The position numbers and the translations under genes were made by a program. A DNA stretch of 6,587 nucleotides from contig CALCPT010000654.1 of assembly GCA_937897265.1 (NCBI GenBank), positions 1 to 6,587 of the forward strand. Reading direction: 5' to 3'. The notes under the pieces were generated by a model. That model did not search any database. It had not been told where the DNA came from and was given only the letters and a program-made list of their open reading frames with translations. Source of the DNA: an uncultured Alcaligenaceae bacterium (GTDB taxonomy: Bacteria; Pseudomonadota; Gammaproteobacteria; Burkholderiales; Burkholderiaceae_B). Of this stretch, positions 1 through 5,940 are shown piece after piece (the first letter of the stretch is position 1; each line of letters opens with the position of its first letter).

Positions 1-460
1 CGAACTCACCATTTTGTAGTTTCTCCCACCGGGCAAGGATGGGGCCGCACGCCACAATTTTATAATCCTGTGGATAGTGCAAGCCGTGCGCGTCCATCAG
101 TTTCATGACGAGCGAAGAGCTGCCCGCATCAATCGACGAGACGCCGATCGTTCGACCCTTCAGATCAGAAAACGATTTCACGTCTTTACCAGAGATCATT
201 GAAAAGGGTAGGCGATTGACGTTGCCACCAATAATCTCGAGATGACCGCCGCCTTCGCTATCCAAGATAATGTGTTCAGTCACACCTAGGGCAATATCCA
301 TTCTGCCATCTTGAAGTCGGCGCCATACCTCGTCGATAGGCTCGTGCAAGTCAATCGTGACGTCCAGCCCTTCGTCTGTAAACATCCCTTGATGAGCGGC
401 AATCCAAAAGGGCATGTTGAAATAATTTCTCGAGATGGCACCAGCAATAATTTTTTTCAT
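1..460 (-). CDS. NMT1/THI5-like ABC-type substrate-binding protein, partial, no signal peptide
   Basis: The first 153 codons are present and the 3' end lies beyond the left edge. My translation starts MKKIIAGAISRNYFNMPFWI and continues with AAHQGMFTDEGLDV. This is the opening strand-helix of the NMT1/SsuA-type type II periplasmic-binding fold (small-molecule capture for ABC importers, or pyrimidine-precursor proteins). Further family features are DGRMDIALGVTEH near residue 55 and DLKGRTIGVSSIDAGSSS near residues 105-120, the usual 'F.DLKGK.IGV' element. The start is well fixed: AAGGA (complement of 468-472) precedes it, and a TAA codon sits immediately upstream in frame. There is therefore no N-terminal secretion signal, unusual for a binding protein. 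It is the last visible gene of the likely operon, 56 bp after the MmgE/PrpD gene. The cysteine motif known from THI5 proteins is not visible in this part. Family confident; ligand and cell location unknown. Confidence 0.8.
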   Translation of the reverse strand, partial: MKKIIAGAISRNYFNMPFWIAAHQGMFTDEGLDVTIDLHEPIDEVWRRLQDGRMDIALGVTEHIILDSEGGGHLEIIGGNVNRLPFSMISGKDVKSFSDLKGRTIGVSSIDAGSSSLVMKLMDAHGLHYPQDYKIVACGPILARWEKLQNGEF

Positions 461-467
461 TTATTTT

Positions 468-472
468 CCTTT
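468..472 (-). promoter_or_regulatory. Ribosome binding site of the NMT1-like gene
   Basis: On the minus strand AAGGA lies 7 bases before the ATG at 460-458. It is the best Shine-Dalgarno match in the minus-strand gene cluster. Together with the in-frame TAA directly before the ATG it fixes the start and excludes a longer, signal-bearing N-terminus. Confidence 0.6.
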
Positions 473-516
473 TTGATATTCTCCCTTTGCAAGTGGGAGG
501 ATCTCTGCGAATTCTC

Positions 517-1857
517 TTAAAGCCCTACGCTCAGCGCACGACCGACTACTCCGGCATCCGACGCTTGACCGACAGCGCGACAAGCTGCGAGTGCCTGGTT
601 TGCTTGGTCAGGTGTCATGACGTTTGATGCTAAGTCCATAAACTTTGCATCCACTTGTTCGTCGTTCATGGGCCGCTCGATACTGCCTAAAGCGTGGATG
701 ACGTGATGATAGAGAACGCGGCCATCTTGCAGGGTCATTGTCACTTTTGCTTCGTCTACCCGCAGGCCAGGTTCGATGGCGACTTGCACCTTTGAGCGCA
801 GTGTGTTGACGGCGGGGATTTGAACGGCCGCATCTGAGTATTGTCTGGCCTGGCTTTTTCCTTCGTGAGTCACGATCGCCGCTGAGTGTTGTACGCTGAA
901 TTTTCCCTCAAGCCCTGTCGTGGGGGCGCTTTTTCCGGTGAGTTCTAGCACTAGTGGATGCACCTTCAGATCGATCTGCTTGACGTCATCAGAGCTAAAC
1001 TGATGTTGCTGACGCAAGGACAGGCAGCCGTCGATAATCGGGTGAATCACTAAGCCACAGGCGTAGGGCTTGAAGCTATTTTCAAGGGTATGCCATACCG
1101 TTCCTAAGCCCTCAGTGGTTTTTTCAAGATGCTGCTCAGTGGACAGCACTTTTGCAAAACCACGAGGCGCTTCGATGGCGCGTAATGAACTGGTGAAGCC
1201 AGACTGTGCCATCAATGCCGCACTCAGACCGCTTTGCGCTGCACGACCAGGGTGAAGGCTTTTGCACATGGTGCCAAACACTTCGCGTAACCCAGCCGCC
1301 TGTGTGGCTGCGATGCCAAGAGCCCACGCCATTTGTTTAGCATCAAGCTTGAGTGCGCGACCAACTGCTGCTGCAGCGCCAAAGCCACCGACAGTGCCTG
1401 TCACGTGCCAACCGATATCGTAATGAGCGGGGCAGACGCCTAGGGCGATGCGACATTCGACCTCAATCCCAAAGACGATGGCCTCGACAAAGGTGTTGCC
1501 ATCAATTGGCTGGTATTCAGCTAATGCAAGCAGCGCAGAGAGGACCGGACCACTCGGGTGCACCAGTGTGGCCATGTGCGTATCATCAAAGTCGAGTACA
1601 TGCGAACTGATGCCGTTAAAGAGCGCTGCGTTCAGGGCGTCGACGCGGTCACTGCGACCGATCACGCTTGCTTGCGGGGCGCCGACAAAAGGGCGCATCG
1701 CCGTCATCGCGTTTAATAGGGCAGGGTGACGTGCGCCGCCTAACGCGCAACCCGCCCAATTGACCAGACTGCGCACAGCGATCGCACGCACGGCTTCAGG
1801 AATTTTTGCGCCATCAAAACTTGTGATGAAGGTCGCTAGCGTTTCGGTGGTGTCCAT
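517..1857 (-). CDS. MmgE/PrpD family protein (446 aa)
   Basis: Full-length member of the MmgE/PrpD family, which includes 2-methylcitrate dehydratase, cis-aconitate decarboxylase and iminodisuccinate epimerase; these are cytoplasmic enzymes acting on small di- and tricarboxylic acids. The helical N-terminal domain carries the family core: VLDFDDTHMATLVHPSG at about residues 87-103, GWHVTGTVGGFGAAAA at 149-164, CKSLHPGRAAQSG at 198-210 and FKPYACG at 262-268. The acidic, threonine, histidine and lysine residues usual in these motifs are all present, so an active enzyme is likely. Length is typical (about 440-480 aa). An in-frame TGA lies three codons before the ATG, so no earlier start is possible; the Shine-Dalgarno sequence is weak. 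It sits 51 bp behind the Bug binding-protein gene, a pairing common in Burkholderiales. Its position argues for use of an imported carboxylate, but the actual reaction cannot be assigned. Confidence 0.9.
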   Translation of the reverse strand: MDTTETLATFITSFDGAKIPEAVRAIAVRSLVNWAGCALGGARHPALLNAMTAMRPFVGAPQASVIGRSDRVDALNAALFNGISSHVLDFDDTHMATLVHPSGPVLSALLALAEYQPIDGNTFVEAIVFGIEVECRIALGVCPAHYDIGWHVTGTVGGFGAAAAVGRALKLDAKQMAWALGIAATQAAGLREVFGTMCKSLHPGRAAQSGLSAALMAQSGFTSSLRAIEAPRGFAKVLSTEQHLEKTTEGLGTVWHTLENSFKPYACGLVIHPIIDGCLSLRQQHQFSSDDVKQIDLKVHPLVLELTGKSAPTTGLEGKFSVQHSAAIVTHEGKSQARQYSDAAVQIPAVNTLRSKVQVAIEPGLRVDEAKVTMTLQDGRVLYHHVIHALGSIERPMNDEQVDAKFMDLASNVMTPDQANQALAACRAVGQASDAGVVGRALSVGL

Positions 1858-1908
1858 ATTGACTCAGTCGGTATTGTTGTCGTAATTGCGTGTATCACTC
1901 GCTAAACA

Positions 1909-2961
1909 TCACTCTGCTTTTAACTTGGCTTTTTCGATGACTTCAGTCCATTTCACGACTTCTTCGCGAATGAGTGCGTCAAATTGCTGAGGCGACTGAC
2001 CGCCGGGTTCGGCCCCCATCGCAGCGAGTTGTTTTTTCATGTCGTCGGACTGTAACGCAGCCGCCACGTCACGGTTAATTTTTGTGATCACGGCTGGGGG
2101 CGTACCCATTGGCGTGACGATGCCCCACCATTGCAATACCGAATACCCTGGTACGTCACGTGCAATCGGTGGCACCGTGGGGATGGCAGGAAACGCCTGC
2201 GGCGTTGTCACCCCGAGTGCTTTGAGGCGTCCATTTTTAATGTGTTCGATCAGGGCGGGTACGGGTCCAAAAAAGGCTTGCACTTGACCTCCCATTAAGT
2301 CGGTTAAGGCTGGGCCCGTTCCTTTGTAGGCAATATGGGTCATCTGAATATTCGCCATTAAGGCCAGCAGTTCGCCTGCAAGGTGGGGTGAACTGCCGAC
2401 ACCCGCTGAGGCATAGTTAATTGACCCAGGCTTAGCGCGTGCGAGTGCAATAAATTCTTGTACGGAGTTGATCGGGCTTGAGCTATTGACGACCAAGACT
2501 AGTGGCCCTGAGGCCGCAAGGACGACACCCGTAAAGTTTTTTTCAGGATCGAAAGACAGGTTCTTGTAGAGTGCGCCGTTGATCGCATGACTTGGCGATG
2601 CCATCAAGAGTGTGTAGCCATCTGCAGGCGCTTTTGAGACTTGATCCGTACCGATCGAGCCCCCAGCTCCCGCTTTGTTTTCAATGACAACACTCTGACC
2701 CCAGGCTGTGGTGAGCTTTTGACCAATGGCGCGAGCAAGAATATCAGCACCGCCGCTAGGGGGATAGGGTACAACCATGCGAACGGTCTTGTCCGGATAC
2801 GTGGGTTGTGCCCAAGTCAGGGTCGCGCTCAAGCTGATTACCGCCACAAGCAAAGCGCGAAGTGGTTTGAGCGTGTAGCTCAACAAGCGTTTGCTAGCCT
2901 GATCGCAGAGCCGTTTATTTGTCTGACTCAACAAGCGTTGACTGGTCTGATTCAACAACAT
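1909..2961 (-). CDS. Bug family (TctC-type) tripartite tricarboxylate transporter substrate-binding protein
   Basis: Extracytoplasmic solute receptor of the Bug/TctC family, which binds carboxylates and related compounds in the periplasm. Family landmarks: YPDKTVRMVVPYPPSGGADI at about residues 55-74 followed by LARAIGQKL; VIENKAGAGGSIGTDQVSKA; DGYTLLMASPSHAINGALY; YASAGVGSSPHLAGELL; MTHIAYKGTGPALTDLMGGQVQAFFGP; C-terminal EVVKWTEVIEKAKLKAE. A hydrophobic signal segment (about residues 34-51, LRALLVAVISLSATLTWA) ends with a likely cleavage site before QPTYP. Ahead of it is an odd extension of about 26 residues made of octapeptide repeats. The true start is uncertain: the ATG at 2961 lacks a good ribosome site (minus strand reads GAGCTCCTT before it), and a TTG near 2886 would give a normal signal peptide but has no better site. 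No TctA or TctB membrane subunits are visible, the usual state of orphan Bug genes. Confidence 0.92.
   Translation of the reverse strand: MLLNQTSQRLLSQTNKRLCDQASKRLLSYTLKPLRALLVAVISLSATLTWAQPTYPDKTVRMVVPYPPSGGADILARAIGQKLTTAWGQSVVIENKAGAGGSIGTDQVSKAPADGYTLLMASPSHAINGALYKNLSFDPEKNFTGVVLAASGPLVLVVNSSSPINSVQEFIALARAKPGSINYASAGVGSSPHLAGELLALMANIQMTHIAYKGTGPALTDLMGGQVQAFFGPVPALIEHIKNGRLKALGVTTPQAFPAIPTVPPIARDVPGYSVLQWWGIVTPMGTPPAVITKINRDVAAALQSDDMKKQLAAMGAEPGGQSPQQFDALIREEVVKWTEVIEKAKLKAE
2863..2958 (-). repeat. Four imperfect 24-bp tandem repeats encoding an octapeptide
   Basis: Directly after the ATG of the Bug gene, four 24-bp units encode LLNQTSQR, LLSQTNKR, LCDQASKR and LLSYTLKP (minus strand 2958-2935, 2934-2911, 2910-2887, 2886-2863). 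By hand comparison units 1 and 2 share 19 of 24 bases, units 1 and 3 share 15 and units 2 and 3 share 13; the fourth has diverged most and runs into the signal peptide. The pattern is a leucine pair, a polar stretch with Q-T/A, and a basic residue at or near the end. It is not part of the Bug fold and could be a translated or untranslated leader expansion. Confidence 0.75.
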
Positions 2962-3071
2962 AAGGAGCTCGCTTTTAAGTGACTGCAGGGTTAGATTGTT
3001 TGGTTCAAAATCAACAACATCAGAGGCTGTCTTTGCAATGGCGAAAAAAACGATATTGTTTAATTCAAAAT
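2952..3071. repeat. Degenerate direct repeats about 60 bp apart in the amidase-Bug intergenic region
   Basis: Two pairs of words recur at nearly the same interval. On the plus strand a 17-mer at 2995-3011 (ATTGTTTGGTTCAAAAT) matches 3055-3071 (ATTGTTTAATTCAAAAT) at 15 of 17 positions, offset 60. TCAACAACAT at 2952-2961 recurs exactly at 3011-3020, offset 59, with weaker similarity in the bases that follow. The second copy of the 17-mer overlaps the stop codon of the amidase gene. This suggests an old duplication of about 60 bp in the leader of the Bug gene. Confidence 0.5.
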
Positions 3072-4346
3072 TTCAGCGATACGCTGTGCCGTTTGGAGGG
3101 CTAAGGTATCTTGATCTTTCGGGCAAATCACTTCTAAGCCAATCGGTAACGGACCTGACAACGGCACCGGAATACTGACACTGGGCATGCCTAGAATCGT
3201 CCAGAGTTTGCTAAAACAAGAATCACCTGGGTCTTTAAGTTCAAGTAAGGGGGCATAGCCGGGTGAGCTTGGTGTCAGTATGCACGTTGCGCCTGCAAAG
3301 AGGCTGGCACTTTGCTCGCTGCACATTTTTCCCAGGTGCTTGGCCTCTTCATATCTTTGTCTGGTGATCGTCTGTGCGCGTTGAAGTTTTTCTTGCACAC
3401 CATACGAGAGTCCGTCTCGGTGGTGGTGCCATTCGTGTTCAAGCGAGGCAAGACCTTCAACATCGCTGATCACATCTAAGGCAGCACCGAGTTTTTCAAA
3501 GCCAGAGGGCAAGCGAATATCAATCACGCGAATGCCCGCTTGTTCAAGCCGCTCACGGGCTAAGGACAGCGCGTCGCGAGTGGCCGACTCTGCGAGCGGC
3601 CAAAACGGGTCTTTGCAGATGCCGACGCACAACTCGCCACTGAACCCTCGTTCGAACTCTGGTAACCCCTGCCAGTTTGATAAAAGACTCAAGGCAATCG
3701 CGGCGTCTTGAACACTACGGGTATGCCAACCCAGCGTATCAAGCGTTGGAGACATTCCTTTGACGCCTGCAATGTCAATTAAGCCATAACTCGCCTTAAA
3801 GCCAACGACCCCGCAATAAGACGCCGGTCGCACAATCGATCCGGCGGTTTGCGAGCTTAGCGCCAAAGGCACCATGCTTGCACCGACTGCTGCCGCCGAG
3901 CCACTCGATGATCCACCGGGGCTGTGCAGAGCAGAATGCGGATTGCGCGTGGCGCTAACGTTGCCGCGGGTCGCAAACTCTTGTGTCGTTGTTTTCCCGA
4001 GAACAATCGCTCCTGCATCTAGCGCACGCGTGACGATATTGGCATTGGCGGTGGGACGGTGCGTTTGATAGATCGGAGAGTTGTAACTGGTGACAAAGTC
4101 CGTGGTGTCAATAATGTCTTTGACGCCAATTGGGATGCCATGCAACAGGCTGCGCGGGGTGTCTTTGTCGAGTTGCCGTGCGTGCGTCAAGGCTGCCTCG
4201 GTATCCAGGCTTGCCCAGGCCAAGACCGCCGGATCAATCTGTGCGATGCGCTCTAAGCAACTGCTGACAAGCGCTTCAGAGGTTAAGGTGCCGGCACGGA
4301 TCGCCTGGGCCATCTGGCCGAGAGTCAGTTGATAGGGTTCAGTCAT
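3060..4346 (-). CDS. Amidase signature family amidohydrolase (428 aa)
   Basis: Cytoplasmic amidase-signature enzyme using a Ser-cisSer-Lys triad to hydrolyse a C-N amide bond. All three triad elements are visible: Lys76 in GIPIGVKDIIDTTDF, the cis-serine Ser146 in SPGGSSSGSAAAVGA, and the nucleophile Ser170 in SSQTAGSIVRPASYCGVVGF. The 24-residue distance between the serines equals that in well-studied members of the family. The N-terminus (SLERI-like helix, ID-PAVLAW, ARQLD) and the C-terminal GMPSVSIPVPLSGPLPIGLEV are also typical. At 428 aa it is somewhat shorter than GatA (about 480) and lacks the context of gatB/gatC, so a catabolic amidase or an allophanate hydrolase-like enzyme is more likely than the tRNA amidotransferase subunit. 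The Shine-Dalgarno is poor (AGAG close to the ATG). It is the first gene of the minus-strand cluster, divergent from the hydratase-like gene. Substrate unknown. Confidence 0.9.
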   Translation of the reverse strand: MTEPYQLTLGQMAQAIRAGTLTSEALVSSCLERIAQIDPAVLAWASLDTEAALTHARQLDKDTPRSLLHGIPIGVKDIIDTTDFVTSYNSPIYQTHRPTANANIVTRALDAGAIVLGKTTTQEFATRGNVSATRNPHSALHSPGGSSSGSAAAVGASMVPLALSSQTAGSIVRPASYCGVVGFKASYGLIDIAGVKGMSPTLDTLGWHTRSVQDAAIALSLLSNWQGLPEFERGFSGELCVGICKDPFWPLAESATRDALSLARERLEQAGIRVIDIRLPSGFEKLGAALDVISDVEGLASLEHEWHHHRDGLSYGVQEKLQRAQTITRQRYEEAKHLGKMCSEQSASLFAGATCILTPSSPGYAPLLELKDPGDSCFSKLWTILGMPSVSIPVPLSGPLPIGLEVICPKDQDTLALQTAQRIAEILN

Positions 4347-4363
4347 GTCTCTGAGGGTCTTTT

Positions 4364-4392
4364 TTGAGGTACTTTAATGCATATTGTATTGT
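4364..4392 (+). promoter_or_regulatory. Possible sigma70 promoter for the hydratase-like gene
   Basis: In the 70-bp divergent region TTGAGG (4364-4369) and TATTGT (4387-4392) are separated by 17 bp, each matching four of six consensus bases, 24 bp before the ATG at 4417. On the opposite strand TACAAT (4388-4383) is a good -10-like element for the amidase cluster but has no recognisable -35 box. Both strands must start transcription somewhere in or near this short region; the exact elements are guesses. Confidence 0.3.
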
Positions 4393-4405
4393 TCATTGTT
4401 ACGCC

Positions 4406-4410
4406 TAGGA
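4406..4410 (+). promoter_or_regulatory. Ribosome binding site of the hydratase-like gene
   Basis: TAGGA lies 6 bases before the ATG at 4417. It selects this ATG over the TTG at 4384, which would only add a short cysteine- and leucine-rich tail (YCSLLRLGFF) that is not part of the enzyme family. Confidence 0.55.
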
Positions 4411-4416
4411 TTTTTC

Positions 4417-5205
4417 ATGCAATCTAAACAGATTCAGCAAGCCGTTGCCGCGTTGTTGCCGGCTTTTCGCGACCACGGTCGCCTCGTCGCACTTGACCCA
4501 AGCTGTCGCCCGACTAACCGTGCCGAGGGGTATGAGGTTCAGGCTGCATTGCTTAACGCGGTGGGCGAGCCAGGCGTTGGCTGGAAAATCGCAGCCACGA
4601 GCGCGGCTGGGCAAAAACACATCGGTGTCAGCGGACCACTTGCCGGGCGCTTGTTGCAGTCGCGTTGTTTGGCAGACGGTGCGACAGTTTCACTTGCGGG
4701 CAATTTTATGGCGGTCGCAGAAGCAGAATTTGCTTTTCGTATCGGGCGTGATATCAAGCGCGTGGGCAGTGCACCGTTAAGCGTGTCAGAGGTGATGGCA
4801 AGCGTCGAGGCCTTGCACGTGGCGATTGAAGTGCCCGCCTCACGCTTTGAAGATTTTGCAAAGGCGGGTGAAGCACAGTTGATTGCAGAGTTTGCTTGCG
4901 CTTGCTTTTTTGTGGTTGGGCCCGAGGTCGCCACCGATTGGCGCAGCGTTGATTTAAAGGATCATCAGGTTAGTGTGACCTGTAACGGTGCGATCGTTGC
5001 CCAAGGGCAGGGCTCAAACGTCTTGGGTGATCCTAGGCTCGCCTTGACTTGGCTGGCTAACGAATTGTTGGATCACGATCGGTGTTTGCAAGCAGGTGAT
5101 GTCGTGATGACTGGCACCTGCGTGGTGCCTGTACCAGTCAAGCCCGGCGATGCTGTCGTTGCCGATTTTGGTGCGTTTGGCTCGGTGAGCGCGCGGTTCA
5201 CTTAA
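4417..5205 (+). CDS. 2-keto-4-pentenoate hydratase / FAH-superfamily enzyme (262 aa)
   Basis: Resembles the MhpD/HpaH/4-oxalocrotonate decarboxylase branch of the fumarylacetoacetate hydrolase superfamily, metal-dependent cytoplasmic enzymes that hydrate or decarboxylate 2-oxo-4-enoic acids from aromatic ring cleavage. Visible signature: Lys57 in VGWKIAATS; metal ligands Glu102 and Glu104 in AEAEFAFRIGRDI and Glu138 in HVAIEVPASRFEDF, spaced as in MhpD; the GPLAGRLL element at 73-80; and the C-terminal MTGT..VPVPVKPGDAVVADFGAFGSV. Length (about 260 aa) is normal. The stretch after the third ligand reads IAEFACACFFVVGPE, where better-known hydratases have an ADNAS-like motif, so the precise activity may differ. 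Divergent from the amidase cluster and convergent with the NIPSNAP gene (6 bp apart). No ring-cleavage genes are in view, so an aromatic pathway is not shown here. Confidence 0.88.
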   Translation: MQSKQIQQAVAALLPAFRDHGRLVALDPSCRPTNRAEGYEVQAALLNAVGEPGVGWKIAATSAAGQKHIGVSGPLAGRLLQSRCLADGATVSLAGNFMAVAEAEFAFRIGRDIKRVGSAPLSVSEVMASVEALHVAIEVPASRFEDFAKAGEAQLIAEFACACFFVVGPEVATDWRSVDLKDHQVSVTCNGAIVAQGQGSNVLGDPRLALTWLANELLDHDRCLQAGDVVMTGTCVVPVPVKPGDAVVADFGAFGSVSARFT

Positions 5206-5211
5206 AAGGGT

Positions 5212-5529
5212 TCAAACTTGCGGGCCCCACGGCGCCGCAAGCATTAACTTGTTTTCTTGCGACTGTAATAAAGGGCGCAACTGTTTGGCAAAATTCATAA
5301 AGGCTTGGTCGCCATAGACGCCGTCCCAAAACTTACGGCGGTCAGCCTCATCATCGAATTTCCAAAGATGTACCAACTGATTGAGCGCACCAATGTCGCC
5401 CGTGAAGTAGCCGCATAATTTTGCGGGATGCTTAGACAGAGCAGGCCAACCTTCTGCTTTGTATAAGGCGACCACTTCACTCATTTTGCCGACTGTGACC
5501 GTATAGGTTCGTAATTCGTATATCGCCAT
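5212..5529 (-). CDS. NIPSNAP family protein (105 aa)
   Basis: Complete small NIPSNAP protein, a dimeric alpha-beta-barrel fold. It begins MAIYELRTYTVTVGKMSEVV, the standard NIPSNAP opening, and has the conserved central GALNQLVHLWKFDDEADRRK (about residues 47-66) with FWDGVYGDQAFMNF and the terminal RPLLQSQENKLMLAAPWGP. Length of about 100-110 aa is usual for the single-domain bacterial form. Start supported by GGAG (complement of 5536-5539) 6 bases before the ATG. In proteobacteria such genes often sit in catabolic clusters, but their biochemical role is poorly defined. Its stop lies 6 bp from the stop of the convergent hydratase-like gene. Base composition matches the genes to its left, unlike the frame to its right. 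Confidence 0.9.
   Translation of the reverse strand: MAIYELRTYTVTVGKMSEVVALYKAEGWPALSKHPAKLCGYFTGDIGALNQLVHLWKFDDEADRRKFWDGVYGDQAFMNFAKQLRPLLQSQENKLMLAAPWGPQV
5217..5241. terminator. Hairpin at the convergent gene ends, possible bidirectional terminator
   Basis: CTTGCGG (5217-5223) pairs with CCGCAAG (5235-5241), seven base pairs, and the loop can extend the stem with GCC/GGC. On the plus strand it is followed, after a short gap, by T-rich sequence (TTGTTTTCTT near 5249-5258), fitting an end for the hydratase-like transcript. On the minus strand it is followed by TTTGAACCCTTTT. It lies inside the last codons of the NIPSNAP gene. Neither T tract is a perfect run, so the call is moderate. Confidence 0.4.
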
Positions 5530-5576
5530 CTTTGTCTCCGATTTTTTATAGACTTGCCGTTTAACATCTTAACAAT

Positions 5577-5603
5577 GGGGCTGGGCACGCGGTGCGCAGC
5601 CCC
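5577..5603 (-). terminator. Hairpin downstream of the right-end frame, possible terminator
   Basis: GGGGCTG (5577-5583) pairs with CAGCCCC (5597-5603); after a G-G mismatch GCAC (5585-5588) pairs with GTGC (5592-5595) around a GCG loop. The hairpin begins 28 bp after the stop of the minus-strand deacylase-like frame and on that strand is followed by ATTGTTAAGATGTT, a weak T-rich stretch. It would be a natural 3' end for the original deacylase gene. The 102-bp gap between the two genes (5530-5631) holds nothing else apart from the NIPSNAP ribosome site. Confidence 0.45.
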
Positions 5604-5631
5604 ATCGTCATCTATCCGCTCACGTCGCCAC

Positions 5632-5940
5632 TCAGGCTGCGACACCCTGTGCGACTTGAGCGCCGCGAATGAGTTTGCCCGGCAACTTGCCGGTTGATAT
5701 GCCGTCGCGATAGGTCACGACGCCGGCCACGATCGTGGCGCGATAGCCCTCGGCCTTCTGTTCCAGGCGACGGCCGCCACCCGGCAGATTGTGGACCGGA
5801 TGCGGCGCGGAGACTTTCAGCCGTTCGAGGTCGATCACGTTGATGTCTGCCTTGTAGCCCATCTGCAGCCGGCCGCGATCGCCGAGGCCAACGGCGCGCG
5901 CCGGCACGTCGGTGAGCTGCTGGATCGCCCAGGGCAGGCA
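5632..5940 (-). pseudogene. C-terminal fragment of an N-acyl-D-amino-acid deacylase / D-aminoacylase family amidohydrolase
   Basis: The last ~100 residues of the right-end frame carry the family's C-terminal signature: PWAIQQLTDVPARAVGL, then DRGRLQMGYKADINVIDLER, then HPVHNLPGGGRRLEQKAEGY, then ATIVAGVVTYRDG, and finally TGKLPGKLIRGAQ. This is the strand-rich end of Amidohydro_3-type deacylases, normally 480-580 aa long, which hydrolyse N-acyl-D-amino acids. The metal-binding TIM-barrel with its histidines is absent, so this piece cannot be active alone. Lines within it count at about 62-77 % G+C, well above the left-hand genes. Sequence identity with the family stops near 5937, where NSYNCL is read. 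It is a remnant after recombination, or the edge of an assembly join. Confidence 0.7.

Noticed and set aside
481..499. Inverted repeat CTCCC...GGGAG between the MmgE/PrpD and binding-protein genes
   Set aside because: Only five strong pairs followed by a mismatch, and no T tract after it on the minus strand; too weak for a terminator.
311..520. A 69-codon plus-strand open frame across the left end
   Set aside because: It lies antisense to the binding-protein gene and runs through its leader, has no family features, and the minus-strand frame has clear homology features and a good ribosome site.
3040..3058. T7 run on the minus strand just after the amidase stop, as a terminator
   Set aside because: No GC-rich stem precedes the T run; it stands alone, so the amidase and Bug genes are still treated as possibly co-transcribed.
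3060..4346. Amidase as GatA of the tRNA amidotransferase
   Set aside because: Shorter than GatA, no gatB or gatC beside it, and the neighbours are transport and catabolic genes.
4384..4416. Longer hydratase-like protein beginning at TTG 4384
   Set aside because: The extra eleven residues do not belong to the family, and a Shine-Dalgarno sequence sits inside them at the right distance from the ATG at 4417.
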